Positions 17,664-26,723 are shown, counted from the first letter of the stretch. The stretch: 54,608 nt of DNA from an uncultured Pseudomonadota bacterium (GCA_903831455.1 CAIKXV010000044.1:1-54608), one strand, 5' to 3'. The notes: generated from the sequence alone by a model not told the origin. Numbers and translations are program-made.

Positions 17664-17692
17664 CTGTCGGGCCTGTGTGGCGTGTTTACAAT
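17664..17692 (+). promoter_or_regulatory. Candidate promoter of the receptor 8 operon
   Basis: TACAAT at 17687-17692 is a five-of-six match to the -10 consensus in otherwise GC-rich DNA. A weak -35 (CTGTCG, 17664-17669) lies 17 bases upstream. The pair faces receptor 8 (start 17772) in the divergent region. Confidence 0.4.
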
Positions 17693-17771
17693 GAGCCACG
17701 TGCGGCGCCCCCGCGCCGCGATACCGGCAACGTACGTGCGGCGCCGGTACCCCGCCCTCCGGAGAGCCTCG

Positions 17772-18743
17772 ATGAACCGTCCCGTGCTTGTCCGCTGCGC
17801 CCTCGGCGTCGCGGTCGCGGTCGCCGCCCCCCTGGCCACCGCCCAGTCCTGGCCCTCGCGCCCGATCCGGGTCATCGTGCCCTTCCCCGCGGGCGGGGGC
17901 ATCGACACGGTCGCGCGGATCATCGCGCCGAAGATGGCCGAGTCGCTGGGCCAGCCGCTGGTGATCGAGAACCGCGTGGGCGCAGGCGGCACGGTGGGCA
18001 CCGAGGTCGTCGCACGCGCGAGCGCGGACGGTCACACGCTGCTCGGCGCCTTCGCCAGCCACGCGATGAACGCCACCCTCTACCGCGATCTTTCCTACGA
18101 CACCGAGCGCGCGTTCGCCCCGATCTCGCTCATCGCCACGGTGCCCAACATCCTCGTGGTCCACCCGTCGCTGCCGGTGAAGACCGTCTCCGATCTCATC
18201 GCGCTCGCACGCCGCCGCCCCGGCGACATCAACTACGCGTCGGTCGGCAGCGGCACCCCCGCCCACCTGTCGGCGGAGCTCTTCAACCTGATGGCCGGGG
18301 TGAAGATGACCCATGTGCCCTACAAGGGCGCGCCGGCCTCGATCATCGGCATGATCACCGGCGAGGCGCAGCTCACCTTCACCACGGTGCTCATCGCGAT
18401 GCCGCACGTGAAGTCGGGCAAGCTGCGCGCGGTGGCGGTGACCACCCGCGAGCGCTCGTCCTCGCTGCCCGAGGTGCCCACCGTGAACGAGTCCGGCCTC
18501 AAGGGTTACGAATCGGTCGCGTGGTACGGCCTGCTCGCGCCCGCGGGCACCCCCGCGCCGGTCATCGAGCGCCTGCATGCCGAGGTGGTGCGCTCGACGC
18601 AGACGCCGGAGGTGCGCGAGAACCTGCTGCGCCAGGGCACCGATATCGTGGCCAGCACGCCGGCGCGCTTCGCCCAGGTGATCCGCGAGGACATCGCCAC
18701 CTGGACCCGGGTGGTGAAGGCCGCGGGCATCAAGGCCGACTGA
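17772..18743 (+). CDS. Bug/TctC-type receptor 8
   Basis: The ATG at 17772, preceded by GGAGAGCC, gives a 323-residue protein whose signal peptide ends ATAQ; in-frame sequence back to 17358 is the shadow of the divergent gene. The first loop is PFPAGGGID and the later blocks are NYASVGSGTPAHL and THVPYKGAPASI. The Asp of the PDGH block is kept, but the preceding residue is Ala (SADGHTLL). It ends AGIKAD. It heads a three-gene run: receptor 8, glycosidase-like protein, receptor 9. Confidence 0.93.
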   Translation: MNRPVLVRCALGVAVAVAAPLATAQSWPSRPIRVIVPFPAGGGIDTVARIIAPKMAESLGQPLVIENRVGAGGTVGTEVVARASADGHTLLGAFASHAMNATLYRDLSYDTERAFAPISLIATVPNILVVHPSLPVKTVSDLIALARRRPGDINYASVGSGTPAHLSAELFNLMAGVKMTHVPYKGAPASIIGMITGEAQLTFTTVLIAMPHVKSGKLRAVAVTTRERSSSLPEVPTVNESGLKGYESVAWYGLLAPAGTPAPVIERLHAEVVRSTQTPEVRENLLRQGTDIVASTPARFAQVIREDIATWTRVVKAAGIKAD

Positions 18744-18789
18744 GGCCTTGCTCGGCGAGGCCGCACGGCAACAGAGTGGCGGAGGAGTG

Positions 18790-20985
18790 ATGACCATCGA
18801 CACCCGTACCTGGTGGCAGCGCCCCAACCGGGTCCTGCTCATCAACCTTCGCGAAGGCGACGAGCCGCGCATCGAGGCCGAGGCGCTGGTGGCCGATGCG
18901 AAGCGCTTCAACGCCACCGCGTTCTGCATCAGCGGCGGGGGCATCGTCGCGTTCTACCAGACACGCATCGACGGCCATCGCATCAGCAGCGGCCTGGGCG
19001 AGCGTGACCTGCTCGCCGAAGTGGTGCCGGTCGCGCACCGGGAGGGGCTTCGGGTGCTCGCGCGCATCGACCCGAGTTGCGCCCCGAAGGCGATGGCCGA
19101 GCGACATCCCGAGTGGTTCAGCCGCGACCGGGACGGACGGCTCTGCGAGGTGAGCGAGCATTACGTCACCTGTCCCAGCGGCTCGTACTACCGCGAGCGC
19201 ATGGTCGAGGTGGTCACCGAGATCCTCACCCGGCATCCGGTCGACGGCATCTGGAACAACGCGGGCAAGTTCGGCGCCTGGGACACCACGGTGTGCTACT
19301 GCGAGGCCTGCCAGTGCTCGTTTCGCGAGGCCTCGGGCGAGGCGATTCCGCCCGAGGAGAACTGGGACGACCCGGTGTGGCGGCGCTTCAACGAGTGGCG
19401 CTACCGGCAGATCGCCGACTGGGTGCGCCTGATGCACCGGGCGATCCACGCGGCCAACCCGCAGGCGATCTTCATCTCGGCCGTGCAACTGATGGAATCG
19501 CTCGAGACCATCCAGATCGGCGGCTGGGACATCGACGGCTGGCTCGACGGGCAGGACGTGCTCACCTTCGAGTGCCAGCGTCGCAACACGGCGCCCTGGT
19601 GGCCCGGGCTGCAGGCGAAGTACCTCGCCTCGCTCGCTCCCGACCGCCCGCGCTGGATGACGGTGAGCTACTTCTACCCGTGGTGGCGACTGTCGGCGAC
19701 GCCCGAGGCGGAGAACCGCGCGTGGATCGCGCAGCAGTTCGCCAGCGGCGTGTCGAGCTGGCTGCACATCAACGGCGGCTACTCGCCGCTGTTCGACCGA
19801 CGAGCGCTGCCGGCCATGCGCGAGGTGTTCGCGCGGCTGGCGCGCTGGGAGCCCTACTTCGATCGCGCGCGGTCAGTGGCCGAGGTGGCGGTGGTGTTCT
19901 CGCGCTACAGCCAGGACAACTACGGGCGCAGCCGCCCCGGACCGCGCTACTTCGACGCGGTGCGCGGCGCCTACTGCGCGCTGCAGGAGGCACACGTCGC
20001 CTTCGACGTGCTGTCGGACAAGTTCCTCACCGCCGAGACGCTCGCGCGCTACCGCGTGCTGGTGCTGCCCAACGCGGCCTGCCTCGCCGACGCCACGGTC
20101 GAGGCCATCGCCGCGTGGGTGCGCGACGGAGGCAGCCTGGTGTGCTCGTTCGAGACGGGGCGCTACGACGAGACGGGCGAGCGCGTCGAGCGGCCGGCGC
20201 TGGACGCGCTGCTGGGCGCGCGGCGCACCGGCGTGCGTCGCGATCTCAAGTCCTCCTATGCGAAGCTGGAGCAGCGCGACGACCCGCTGCTCGCGGGCCT
20301 GGGCGATACCGACCTGCTGCCCAATGACGGCGCGCTCGTGGAACTGGAGCTCGACCCTGCCGGCGCGCGCGAGGTACCGCTCACGCTGATCCCGCCGGTG
20401 ATCGCGCACTCGGGGGCGACCATCAGCATTCCGGAATACAGCGCGATCGGACCCGGCACCGACATCCCGATCGCCGTTCGCGGCCACCACGGGCGGGGGC
20501 GGGTGGTCTACTTCGCGAACACGATCGACGCGCTGTTCCACCATTACGGCTTCCCGGATCTCGGTCGGGTGCTCGCGAATGCGGTGGCGTGGGCCGCGAA
20601 GGCGCCGCTCGCGCTCGAGGTGCACGCGCCGGATCACGTGGACCTCACGCACATGCGGCAGCGCTCCGAAGACGCCTGCCGCGATCTGGTCCACCTGATC
20701 AACTTCCCGGTCGGCAAGCATCTGAACACCGGCTGGCGGCATCCGGGCACTGCGATCCGGCCGGTGTCCGGCATTCGCGTGTCGCTGCGCGTCGAGCCGG
20801 GGCTGCGGCTGCGCGCGGTGCGCCAGGCATCCGACGACCAGCCGCTGGAGCCCCGGATCGATGGCAACCGGGTCGAGGTCGGGGTGCCCCACCTCGACGA
20901 CCACGAGATCGTCGTGTTCGAATTCGAGGCGACCGAGTCCCTCGGCAGCCCAGACCGAGCAACCCCGGCAGGAGACCGCCCGTGA
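18790..20985 (+). CDS. Glycoside-hydrolase-like protein with a beta-galactosidase-trimerisation-type domain
   Basis: A 731-residue cytoplasmic protein. Residues about 10-340 look like a TIM barrel of the putative glycosidase/alpha-amylase-like type: LLINLREGDEPRIEAEALV, then GLRVLARID, HPVDGIWNNAGKFG, and a Cys cluster CYCEACQCSF. Residues about 390-600 resemble the glutamine-amidotransferase-like trimerisation domain of GH42 enzymes (RVLVLPNAACLADATVEAI, WVRDGGSLVCSFETG, GRGRVVYFAN). A beta-sandwich-like tail follows. The start at 18790 is set by GGAGGAG. Its stop overlaps the start of receptor 9, so it probably acts on that receptor's ligand. The true substrate is unknown and hydrolase activity is unproven. 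Confidence 0.75.
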   Translation: MTIDTRTWWQRPNRVLLINLREGDEPRIEAEALVADAKRFNATAFCISGGGIVAFYQTRIDGHRISSGLGERDLLAEVVPVAHREGLRVLARIDPSCAPKAMAERHPEWFSRDRDGRLCEVSEHYVTCPSGSYYRERMVEVVTEILTRHPVDGIWNNAGKFGAWDTTVCYCEACQCSFREASGEAIPPEENWDDPVWRRFNEWRYRQIADWVRLMHRAIHAANPQAIFISAVQLMESLETIQIGGWDIDGWLDGQDVLTFECQRRNTAPWWPGLQAKYLASLAPDRPRWMTVSYFYPWWRLSATPEAENRAWIAQQFASGVSSWLHINGGYSPLFDRRALPAMREVFARLARWEPYFDRARSVAEVAVVFSRYSQDNYGRSRPGPRYFDAVRGAYCALQEAHVAFDVLSDKFLTAETLARYRVLVLPNAACLADATVEAIAAWVRDGGSLVCSFETGRYDETGERVERPALDALLGARRTGVRRDLKSSYAKLEQRDDPLLAGLGDTDLLPNDGALVELELDPAGAREVPLTLIPPVIAHSGATISIPEYSAIGPGTDIPIAVRGHHGRGRVVYFANTIDALFHHYGFPDLGRVLANAVAWAAKAPLALEVHAPDHVDLTHMRQRSEDACRDLVHLINFPVGKHLNTGWRHPGTAIRPVSGIRVSLRVEPGLRLRAVRQASDDQPLEPRIDGNRVEVGVPHLDDHEIVVFEFEATESLGSPDRATPAGDRP

Positions 20986-22001
20986 GCCCCCACCCTCGCT
21001 ATTCCGCCCTCGTCGCCGCCGGCCGGCACCACCCGGCCGCGTGGCTGGTCCTCGCGCCGCTCGCGGCCGCCGCCTCGGGCGTGCTCGCGCAGCCCACCGG
21101 CGCGCCCTATCCCACCCGCCCGATCCGCCTGATCGTGCCGCTGCCGGCGGGCGGCCCCACCGACATCCTCGCGCGGCTGGTGGCCACGCCCCTGCAGGAG
21201 CGGCTGGGCCAACCGGTGGTGGTCGACAACCGTCCCGGGGCGAGCGGCAACATCGGCGCGGAGATCGCCGCCAAGGCCGCGCCCGACGGGCACACGCTGT
21301 TTGCCGGCACCTCCGGGCCGCTGGCGAACAACGTCAGCCTGTACGCGAAGCTGCCCTACGACCCGGTGCGCGACTTCGCACCGATCGCGCTGGTGGCCAC
21401 CGCGCCGTTCGTGCTGGCGGTGCATCCGTCGCTGCCGGTCACCTCGGTGAAGGAGTTCATCGCCTACGCGAAGGCCCGCCCCGGCAAGCTCAACTACGGG
21501 GCGGTACCCGGCGCCGCGGCCCATCTCGCCTCGGAGATGTTCCGCATGGCCTCGGGTATCGATGCCGTGCACGTGCCGTACAAGGGCGCGGGCCCGGCCA
21601 CCACGGACGTGATCGCCGGACAGATCCAGTTCACCTTCGCCTCGACGCCCGGCGCCATCCCGCACGTGAAGGCGGGCAAGCTGCGCGCGCTGGCCGTCAC
21701 CAGCCCGAAGCGGGTGTCGGGCGCGCCCGACCTGCCCACCGTGGCCGAGGGCGGCGGGCCGGCGATGTCCGCGCAGGTCTGGTACGGCGTGGTCGCGCCG
21801 GCGCGCACGCCGCGCGAGATCGTGCAGCGCCTCTACGCCGAGATCGACCAGATCGTGAAGCAGCCGGCAATGCGCGAGCGCATGCAGCAGAACGACTTCG
21901 AGCCCGCGCTGATGGACCCGGCCGCCTTCGGCGCGTTCATCCGCTCCGAGATCGCCACCTGGGCCAAGGTGGTGAAGGCGGCAGGGATCAAGGCAGACTG
22001 A
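20982..22001 (+). CDS. Bug/TctC-type receptor 9, coupled to the glycosidase-like gene
   Basis: The start is GTG 20982, inside the upstream stop (GTGA), with GCAGGAGACC before it; the frame remains open to 20589 only as a shadow. The product has 339 residues, a signal region ending VLAQ, first loop PLPAGGPTD, DNRPGASGNIGAEIAA, APDGHTLF and VHVPYKGAGPATTDV. NYGAVPGAAAHL departs from the usual SxGxGT ligand-binding turn. This is the second receptor in this window joined to an enzyme gene by a 4-base GTGA overlap. Confidence 0.93.
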   Translation: MSPHPRYSALVAAGRHHPAAWLVLAPLAAAASGVLAQPTGAPYPTRPIRLIVPLPAGGPTDILARLVATPLQERLGQPVVVDNRPGASGNIGAEIAAKAAPDGHTLFAGTSGPLANNVSLYAKLPYDPVRDFAPIALVATAPFVLAVHPSLPVTSVKEFIAYAKARPGKLNYGAVPGAAAHLASEMFRMASGIDAVHVPYKGAGPATTDVIAGQIQFTFASTPGAIPHVKAGKLRALAVTSPKRVSGAPDLPTVAEGGGPAMSAQVWYGVVAPARTPREIVQRLYAEIDQIVKQPAMRERMQQNDFEPALMDPAAFGAFIRSEIATWAKVVKAAGIKAD

Positions 22002-22217
22002 ATCCATGAGGCGCATGCGGGCCAGCGCGGTCGCACAGGGTGCCGCCGCCGGGGCGCGTCGCTCCCAACACCGCGCCTCGGGGCGCCCCGGCGACGCCCT
22101 GTCCGCGGGACCCGCTGTGCCCGTGTGGTGACGGACGTGCGCGGGAAGCCTCGCGCGCCCCCTGCGTGCCGGCAGAGACCACGTCTCCCGTCCGGTGCCG
22201 ACCCCATGCCGCGTACG
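22002..22217. other. Intergenic region before the old-yellow-enzyme gene
   Basis: No gene is apparent. The sequence is very GC-rich. The promoter and dyad that probably control the next gene lie immediately to the right. Confidence 0.4.
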
Positions 22218-22246
22218 TTGTCGCCGCCGCGCACCGGGCGTAGGAT
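22218..22246 (+). promoter_or_regulatory. Candidate promoter of the old-yellow-enzyme gene
   Basis: TTGTCG (22218-22223) and TAGGAT (22241-22246) are separated by 17 bases. Transcription would start near 22253, about 70 bases upstream of the ATG at 22324. Confidence 0.42.
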
Positions 22247-22272
22247 GGCCCGAAAGCCGTACGTTCATGAGA

Positions 22273-22299
22273 CACCGGTTCGACCTGATGGAACCGGTG
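22273..22299. promoter_or_regulatory. Perfect 9-base inverted repeat, candidate operator
   Basis: CACCGGTTC (22273-22281) and GAACCGGTG (22291-22299) are perfect inverted repeats with a 9-base centre. The element lies just downstream of the candidate promoter and 24 bases before the ATG, a usual place for a repressor site. It could also fold as an RNA hairpin. No regulator gene is adjacent. Confidence 0.5.
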
Positions 22300-22323
22300 T
22301 GCACCGTGCAGAGGAATCCAACG

Positions 22324-23439
22324 ATGTCCAACAGCACCCTGTTCTCGCCGTTCCAGCTACGCGGGCTGGAGCTTCCGAACAGGATCGTGGTGTCTCCGAT
22401 GGGCCAGTACTCGGCGGATGCGCAGGGACGCGCGACTGACTGGCATCTGATGCACCTGGGGCATCTGGCCATGTCCGGGTCGGGCCTGATGTTCACCGAA
22501 GCCACTGCGGTACAGCCGGAAGGACGCATCAGTCCTCACGATCTGGGCATCTGGTCCGACGAACACATTGAACCCATCCGCCGCGTCGTCGACTTCTGCC
22601 GCAGGCATGGGGGCGCGAAGCTGGGCATGCAGCTGTATCACGCGGGTCGCAAGGGCTCGGTGACCGTGGCGTGGGAGGGACAGAAGCCGATATCCCGTGA
22701 ACAGGGCGGGTGGTCGATCTGGGCGCCCTCGGCCGAGCCGCACGCCGGACGCGCCACGCCGGTCGCGCTAGACGACACCGGAATCTCGCGAACGGTCGCC
22801 GCCTTCGCCCAGGCCGCGCAGCGCGCCGATGCGGCAGGTTTCGATACGCTGGAGATCCACGGCGCGCACGGCTACCTGATCCATAGTTTCCTGTCTCCGC
22901 TCAGCAACCACCGCGACGATCGCTACGGTGGATCCCGCGAGAACCGGATGCGTCTCGCGCTCGATGTGTTCGACGCGATCCGTTCCGTATGGCCCGAGCG
23001 CAAGCCACTCGGGATGCGGCTCTCGGCAGTGGACTGGGTCCCAGGGGGGTGGTCGATCGAAGACAGCGTCGAACTCTCCACACGATTGAGAGAACACGGC
23101 TGCGATTTCGTCACCGCTTCCAGTGGCGGCGTCAGTTCCGACCAGCTGCTCAAGGTGCATCCTGGCTATCAGGTGCCGTTCGCCGAGCAGATACGCCGCG
23201 AGTCGGGCATCGCCACCATTGCCGTCGGACTAATCACCGAGGCGCGCCAGGCCGACGAGATCCTGTCGTCCGGAAAGGCCGATCTCGTCGCCCTCGCGCG
23301 GGGGATGATGTTCAATCCGCGCTGGCCCTGGCACAGCGCGCTGGAACTGGGTGACTCCGTCTTCTACCCCAAGCAGTACGACCGGTCTCATCCCTCGATG
23401 CGCGGGGGTGACTTCCTGAAACCGGTACGCGAGTCCTGA
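22324..23439 (+). CDS. NADH:flavin oxidoreductase, old yellow enzyme family (YqjM-like)
   Basis: A 371-residue FMN-dependent ene-reductase-type TIM barrel. Visible signatures: LFSPFQLRGLELPNRIVVSP at the N-terminus, GMQLYHAGRKG, EIHGAHGYLIHSFLSP, NHRDDRYGGS, and AVGLITEARQADEIL with ADLVALARGMMFNP at the phosphate-binding end. YqjM-like enzymes usually have Cys at the flavin-tuning position of SPMCxYS; here it is Gly (SPMGQYS). ATG 22324 follows AGAGGAA; the longer frame from 22195 would run across the inverted repeat. Receptor 10 follows 53 bases later, suggesting that the reductase acts on an imported unsaturated acid. Confidence 0.93.
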   Translation: MSNSTLFSPFQLRGLELPNRIVVSPMGQYSADAQGRATDWHLMHLGHLAMSGSGLMFTEATAVQPEGRISPHDLGIWSDEHIEPIRRVVDFCRRHGGAKLGMQLYHAGRKGSVTVAWEGQKPISREQGGWSIWAPSAEPHAGRATPVALDDTGISRTVAAFAQAAQRADAAGFDTLEIHGAHGYLIHSFLSPLSNHRDDRYGGSRENRMRLALDVFDAIRSVWPERKPLGMRLSAVDWVPGGWSIEDSVELSTRLREHGCDFVTASSGGVSSDQLLKVHPGYQVPFAEQIRRESGIATIAVGLITEARQADEILSSGKADLVALARGMMFNPRWPWHSALELGDSVFYPKQYDRSHPSMRGGDFLKPVRES

Positions 23440-23492
23440 GGACATCCGCGTATCGCTCGCCCGCAACGCAATCAGACACGGCAGGAGAGAAC

Positions 23493-24551
23493 ATGCGAGC
23501 CCCCCCCACCGTCGCCACTGTTCGCTGCCATGGTGTCGCATCGCCCGTGCGCCGCGTCGCGCTTTCGTCGGCGCTCGCCCTGGCCGCTGCCGCACTGGCG
23601 CTCGCACCCTGCCCGCCCGCCCATGCGCAGGCGTCCGCGAGCGCCGTACGCGACTACCCCGCACGACCGATCCGGGTCGTCGTCGGCTACGCGCCCGGGG
23701 GCACGACCGACATCCTGTCGCGACTGCTGGCCGTGCACCTCGCGCAATCGCTGGGCCAACCCGTGCTGATCGACAATCGCCCCGGAGCCAGCGCCATGAT
23801 CGGGACGCAGGTCGTGGCCACTGCCGCACCCGACGGTCACACCCTGCTGATGACGCCCAGCGGCACCCACACGTCGAACCTGAGTCTTTACCGCAAGATG
23901 CCGTATGACACGGTCAAGGATCTTGCGCCGATCACGCTGTTCGCCTGGGTGAGCAACATGATCGTCACCCACCCCTCCACGCCGATCAACTCTCTGCAGG
24001 ACCTGATCCGCGCGGCCAGGGCCGCACCGGGAAAGCTGACCTATGCCTCGGTCGGGATCGGATCGGTGTCGCACCTGTCGGCCGAGATGCTCAAGAATCT
24101 CGCTGGCATCGATGTGACGCACGTGCCGTACAAGGGGGGCGGACCTGCGCTGGCCGCCATCGCGTCCAACGAGGTCACCATCATGTTCGCAGCGCTGCCC
24201 TCGGCCAGCTCGTTCGTTCAGTCGAAGCGGATCAAGCCGCTGGTCGTGACCAGCCCGAAGCGCTCGCCGACGCTTCCCGAGGTTCCGACCGTGTCGGAGG
24301 CTGGAATCGCCGGGCTGCAGGTAATGGAGTGGTACGGCGCCCTCGCGCCTGCCGGCACGCCCCGGCCCATCGTCCAGCGCCTGTACGACGAGATCGCCGC
24401 GATCGTGCGCAAGCCTGACGTCACCGCCCGTTTTCTGGAACTCGGTGCCGATCCGGACTTCATGAACCCGGCCGAGTTCGGGCGCCAGATCGTCGCCGAT
24501 ATCCAGATGTGGGCGAAGGTCGTCAGGCAGTCGGGGATACGGGCAGACTGA
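23493..24551 (+). CDS. Bug/TctC-type receptor 10
   Basis: A 352-residue receptor starting at ATG 23493 with CAGGAGAGAAC upstream. The signal peptide is long (Ala-rich hydrophobic stretch about 22-40, ending AHAQ), followed by a short linker before YPARPIRVVVGY. The first loop GYAPGGTTD has Gly-Tyr instead of Pro-Phe. Other blocks are NRPGASAMIG, YASVGIGSVSHL, THVPYKGGGPAL and EVPTVSEAG. It probably shares a transcript with the old-yellow-enzyme gene and converges on the small membrane-protein gene. Confidence 0.93.
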   Translation: MRAPPTVATVRCHGVASPVRRVALSSALALAAAALALAPCPPAHAQASASAVRDYPARPIRVVVGYAPGGTTDILSRLLAVHLAQSLGQPVLIDNRPGASAMIGTQVVATAAPDGHTLLMTPSGTHTSNLSLYRKMPYDTVKDLAPITLFAWVSNMIVTHPSTPINSLQDLIRAARAAPGKLTYASVGIGSVSHLSAEMLKNLAGIDVTHVPYKGGGPALAAIASNEVTIMFAALPSASSFVQSKRIKPLVVTSPKRSPTLPEVPTVSEAGIAGLQVMEWYGALAPAGTPRPIVQRLYDEIAAIVRKPDVTARFLELGADPDFMNPAEFGRQIVADIQMWAKVVRQSGIRAD

Positions 24552-24687
24552 CACGCGGCGGCAGTGGCGCGCGCATCTGGAGAAAGCCTCCGCGGACACC
24601 AGACCCGCACACCATCGGTCTTCGACGGCATAGCACCCGCGACATGGGCAACCCCGGCCCGTCGCACCCGTCCCGGCGCAGAGGACG

Positions 24688-24924
24688 TCAGCGAGCAGCG
24701 CGCGCCCGGCGCTGGGCCCGCTGCCAGGCCGAGAAGATCCCGGTCACGATGAAGATCGGCCAGAGGAACACGCACATCGCCACCCACATCGCGCGGCTGT
24801 CACCGGCATCCCGCGCGCCCTGGCTGCGGGTGGTGGTGCCTTCGCTGAAACAGTGGCGATTCGAATAGGTGAGCAGGCCGAACAGCAGCCCGACGGCGAG
24901 AAAGGACACGATCAGGGGATCCAT
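24688..24924 (-). CDS. Small two-helix membrane protein
   Basis: A 78-residue protein with two predicted membrane helices, roughly residues 4-20 (LIVSFLAVGLLFGLLTY) and 46-67 (WVAMCVFLWPIFIVTGIF), and a basic C-terminal tail. The start is supported by an excellent ribosome-binding site: GGAGGTGA lies just upstream of the ATG on the minus strand. No family was recognised and no function can be assigned. It lies between two receptor genes but is not obviously co-transcribed with either. Confidence 0.7.
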   Translation of the reverse strand: MDPLIVSFLAVGLLFGLLTYSNRHCFSEGTTTRSQGARDAGDSRAMWVAMCVFLWPIFIVTGIFSAWQRAQRRARAAR

Positions 24925-25316
24925 CAGTCACCTCCGGGCAGGGTCTGCACGCGAGCAGGCAGACTCAGGTTGTCACGTTACTAGAACACCTAGAGCGTCA
25001 GACGTATTGGACATCTGTTCAGTTCCCAGCAAGGTCCGCCAGATGGCGCGCCTGCGGTTCCGAGCCGTCCACGAGGCGTCAGATCGACAACGGACATTGC
25101 CCGACGGCCACGCGCCGTGGCCCTGCCGCTGACTCGGCACCGGCGATCGGGTCGCGGGCCTCGTGCGGGCGTGGGGGACTGGCCGGCGCGCACGGCAGCG
25201 GCTCGCGGGCGGCAACGAGCCCGCACACGGCACACGCCGGAGTCGCTGCCCGCGGACGACCGGCTGCACCGCGCGGCGCGGGTCACCCCCAGCGGCATGC
25301 GGGCCGGGGGTGCGGG
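24925..25316. other. Intergenic region, no gene seen
   Basis: About 390 bases without a convincing reading frame. The first 100 bases are less GC-rich than the rest and should include the promoter of the small membrane-protein gene. The remainder is GC-rich and featureless to me. Confidence 0.45.
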
Positions 25317-26327
25317 TCACTCCACCTGGATGTTCGCCGCCTGCACGATCCGCCGGAACTTCTCCACCTCGGAGCGGATGTGGGCATCGAACTGCGCGGG
25401 TGCGAGCGGTGCCGGCTCGGCCCCGAGCGCGGCGAGGCGCGTCCTGACCTCGGGCAGCGCGAGCGACCGCACGATCTCGTCGTGCAGCCGGTCGACCACC
25501 GGGCGTGGGGTGCGCGCGGTGGTGAGGATGCCGAACCAGGGGTCGAACACGTAGCCCTTCACGCCCACCTCGGCCAGCGTGGGCACATCAGGCAGCGCGC
25601 TCGCGCGGCTGCCGGTGGTGGTGGCGAGCGCGAGCAGCTTGCCGGTGCTCACCAGCGGCATCACGTTGAGGATGGGCGAGAGGTTGAAGGTGATCGCCCC
25701 GGTCATCGCGCCCGTCATGGCTTCCGGGATGCCCTTGAACGGCACGTGCGTGGCCTCGATGCCCGCAAGGCTCTTGAGCAGCTCGCCCGCGAGGTGGTTG
25801 GCACTCCCCACGCCCGGCGTGGAATAGGTGACCGTGCCGGGCTTGGCCCTGGCGAGCGCGATCACGTCCTTCACCGACTTGAGCCCCGAGGCCGGCGCCA
25901 CGACGAGGATGCTGGGCACGTTCGCGAAACGGGTGATGCCCGCGAAATCCTTCAGCGTGTCGTAGGGCAGCGTCTTGTACAGCGCGGCCGACACCGCATG
26001 CCCGGCGGACACCGACAGCAGCGTGTGGCCGTCCGGCGTCGCCTTGGCCACGATCTCGGCGGCGACGATGCCCCCCGCGCTGGGGCGGTTGTCGACGATG
26101 ACCGGCTGCCCCCAGGCCTCGCTCATGCGCTGGCCGGCGATGCGAGGCAGCAGGTCGGCCGTGCTGCCCGCCGAGAACCCGACCAGGATGCGGATCGGAC
26201 GGCGCGGGTAATCCGACGCCGGCTGGGCGTGGACGACCATGGCGGCCGCGAGCGGAATCGACAGCAGGGCCAGGACACCGCGGGGATGGGGATGTCGTTT
26301 CACGCGCGCGCTCCGGTCGAACATCAT
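25317..26327 (-). CDS. Bug/TctC-type receptor 11
   Basis: A 336-residue receptor with a signal region ending VVHAQ. The first loop GFSAGSTAD lacks the proline and the double glycine, and the helix after it has a proline (LLPRIAG). NRPSAGG replaces NRPGAG. The core HVPFKGIPEAMTG has Phe for Tyr. TYSTPGVGSANHL and DVPTLAEVGVKGY follow. It stands alone with about 390 bases free on either side, so no enzyme partner can be suggested. MFDRSARV at the second Met is an equally possible start. Confidence 0.92.
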   Translation of the reverse strand: MMFDRSARVKRHPHPRGVLALLSIPLAAAMVVHAQPASDYPRRPIRILVGFSAGSTADLLPRIAGQRMSEAWGQPVIVDNRPSAGGIVAAEIVAKATPDGHTLLSVSAGHAVSAALYKTLPYDTLKDFAGITRFANVPSILVVAPASGLKSVKDVIALARAKPGTVTYSTPGVGSANHLAGELLKSLAGIEATHVPFKGIPEAMTGAMTGAITFNLSPILNVMPLVSTGKLLALATTTGSRASALPDVPTLAEVGVKGYVFDPWFGILTTARTPRPVVDRLHDEIVRSLALPEVRTRLAALGAEPAPLAPAQFDAHIRSEVEKFRRIVQAANIQVE

Positions 26328-26723
26328 GAACAGCGGGCCGGCATCCGCCGCCAGCAGCCTGCACGGAGAGTGGACAACCGCTCACGGCGTCGCACCCGGA
26401 GGAGGCTGTCGCCCTGCCCCGCGGTCGCCCGGACCTGCATCATCAAGCAGCCCCGAAGCGCGCTGCGAGCCCGATGCTCATCCTTGCCGCAGGCGGTCGG
26501 GCTGTCAAGGCGGGGTTGGGTATCGAGCACGCAAAGCGTGGCAGCGGATCGCGTCCGTTGTCGCTGTCGGATCGATCGGCGTCAATCGGCATCCGCCGTC
26601 CGGCTGGACAGCACTGACGGCCATGAGAGACGCATCCGCGAGACACCGACACCCCGACTCGCGCCGCACGTGAGATGAGCGGCACTCATCAAACCCCGCT
26701 TCGGTCGGGTGGAACTGAACGGG
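26328..26723. other. Intergenic region, no gene seen
   Basis: About 395 bases between receptor 11 and the Sua5/YrdC gene, both on the minus strand. The only structure noted is a small inverted repeat, GATGAG (26674-26679) and CTCATC (26685-26690), 34 bases downstream of the Sua5/YrdC stop codon. It lacks a T-run, so it is at most a weak terminator. Confidence 0.4.
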
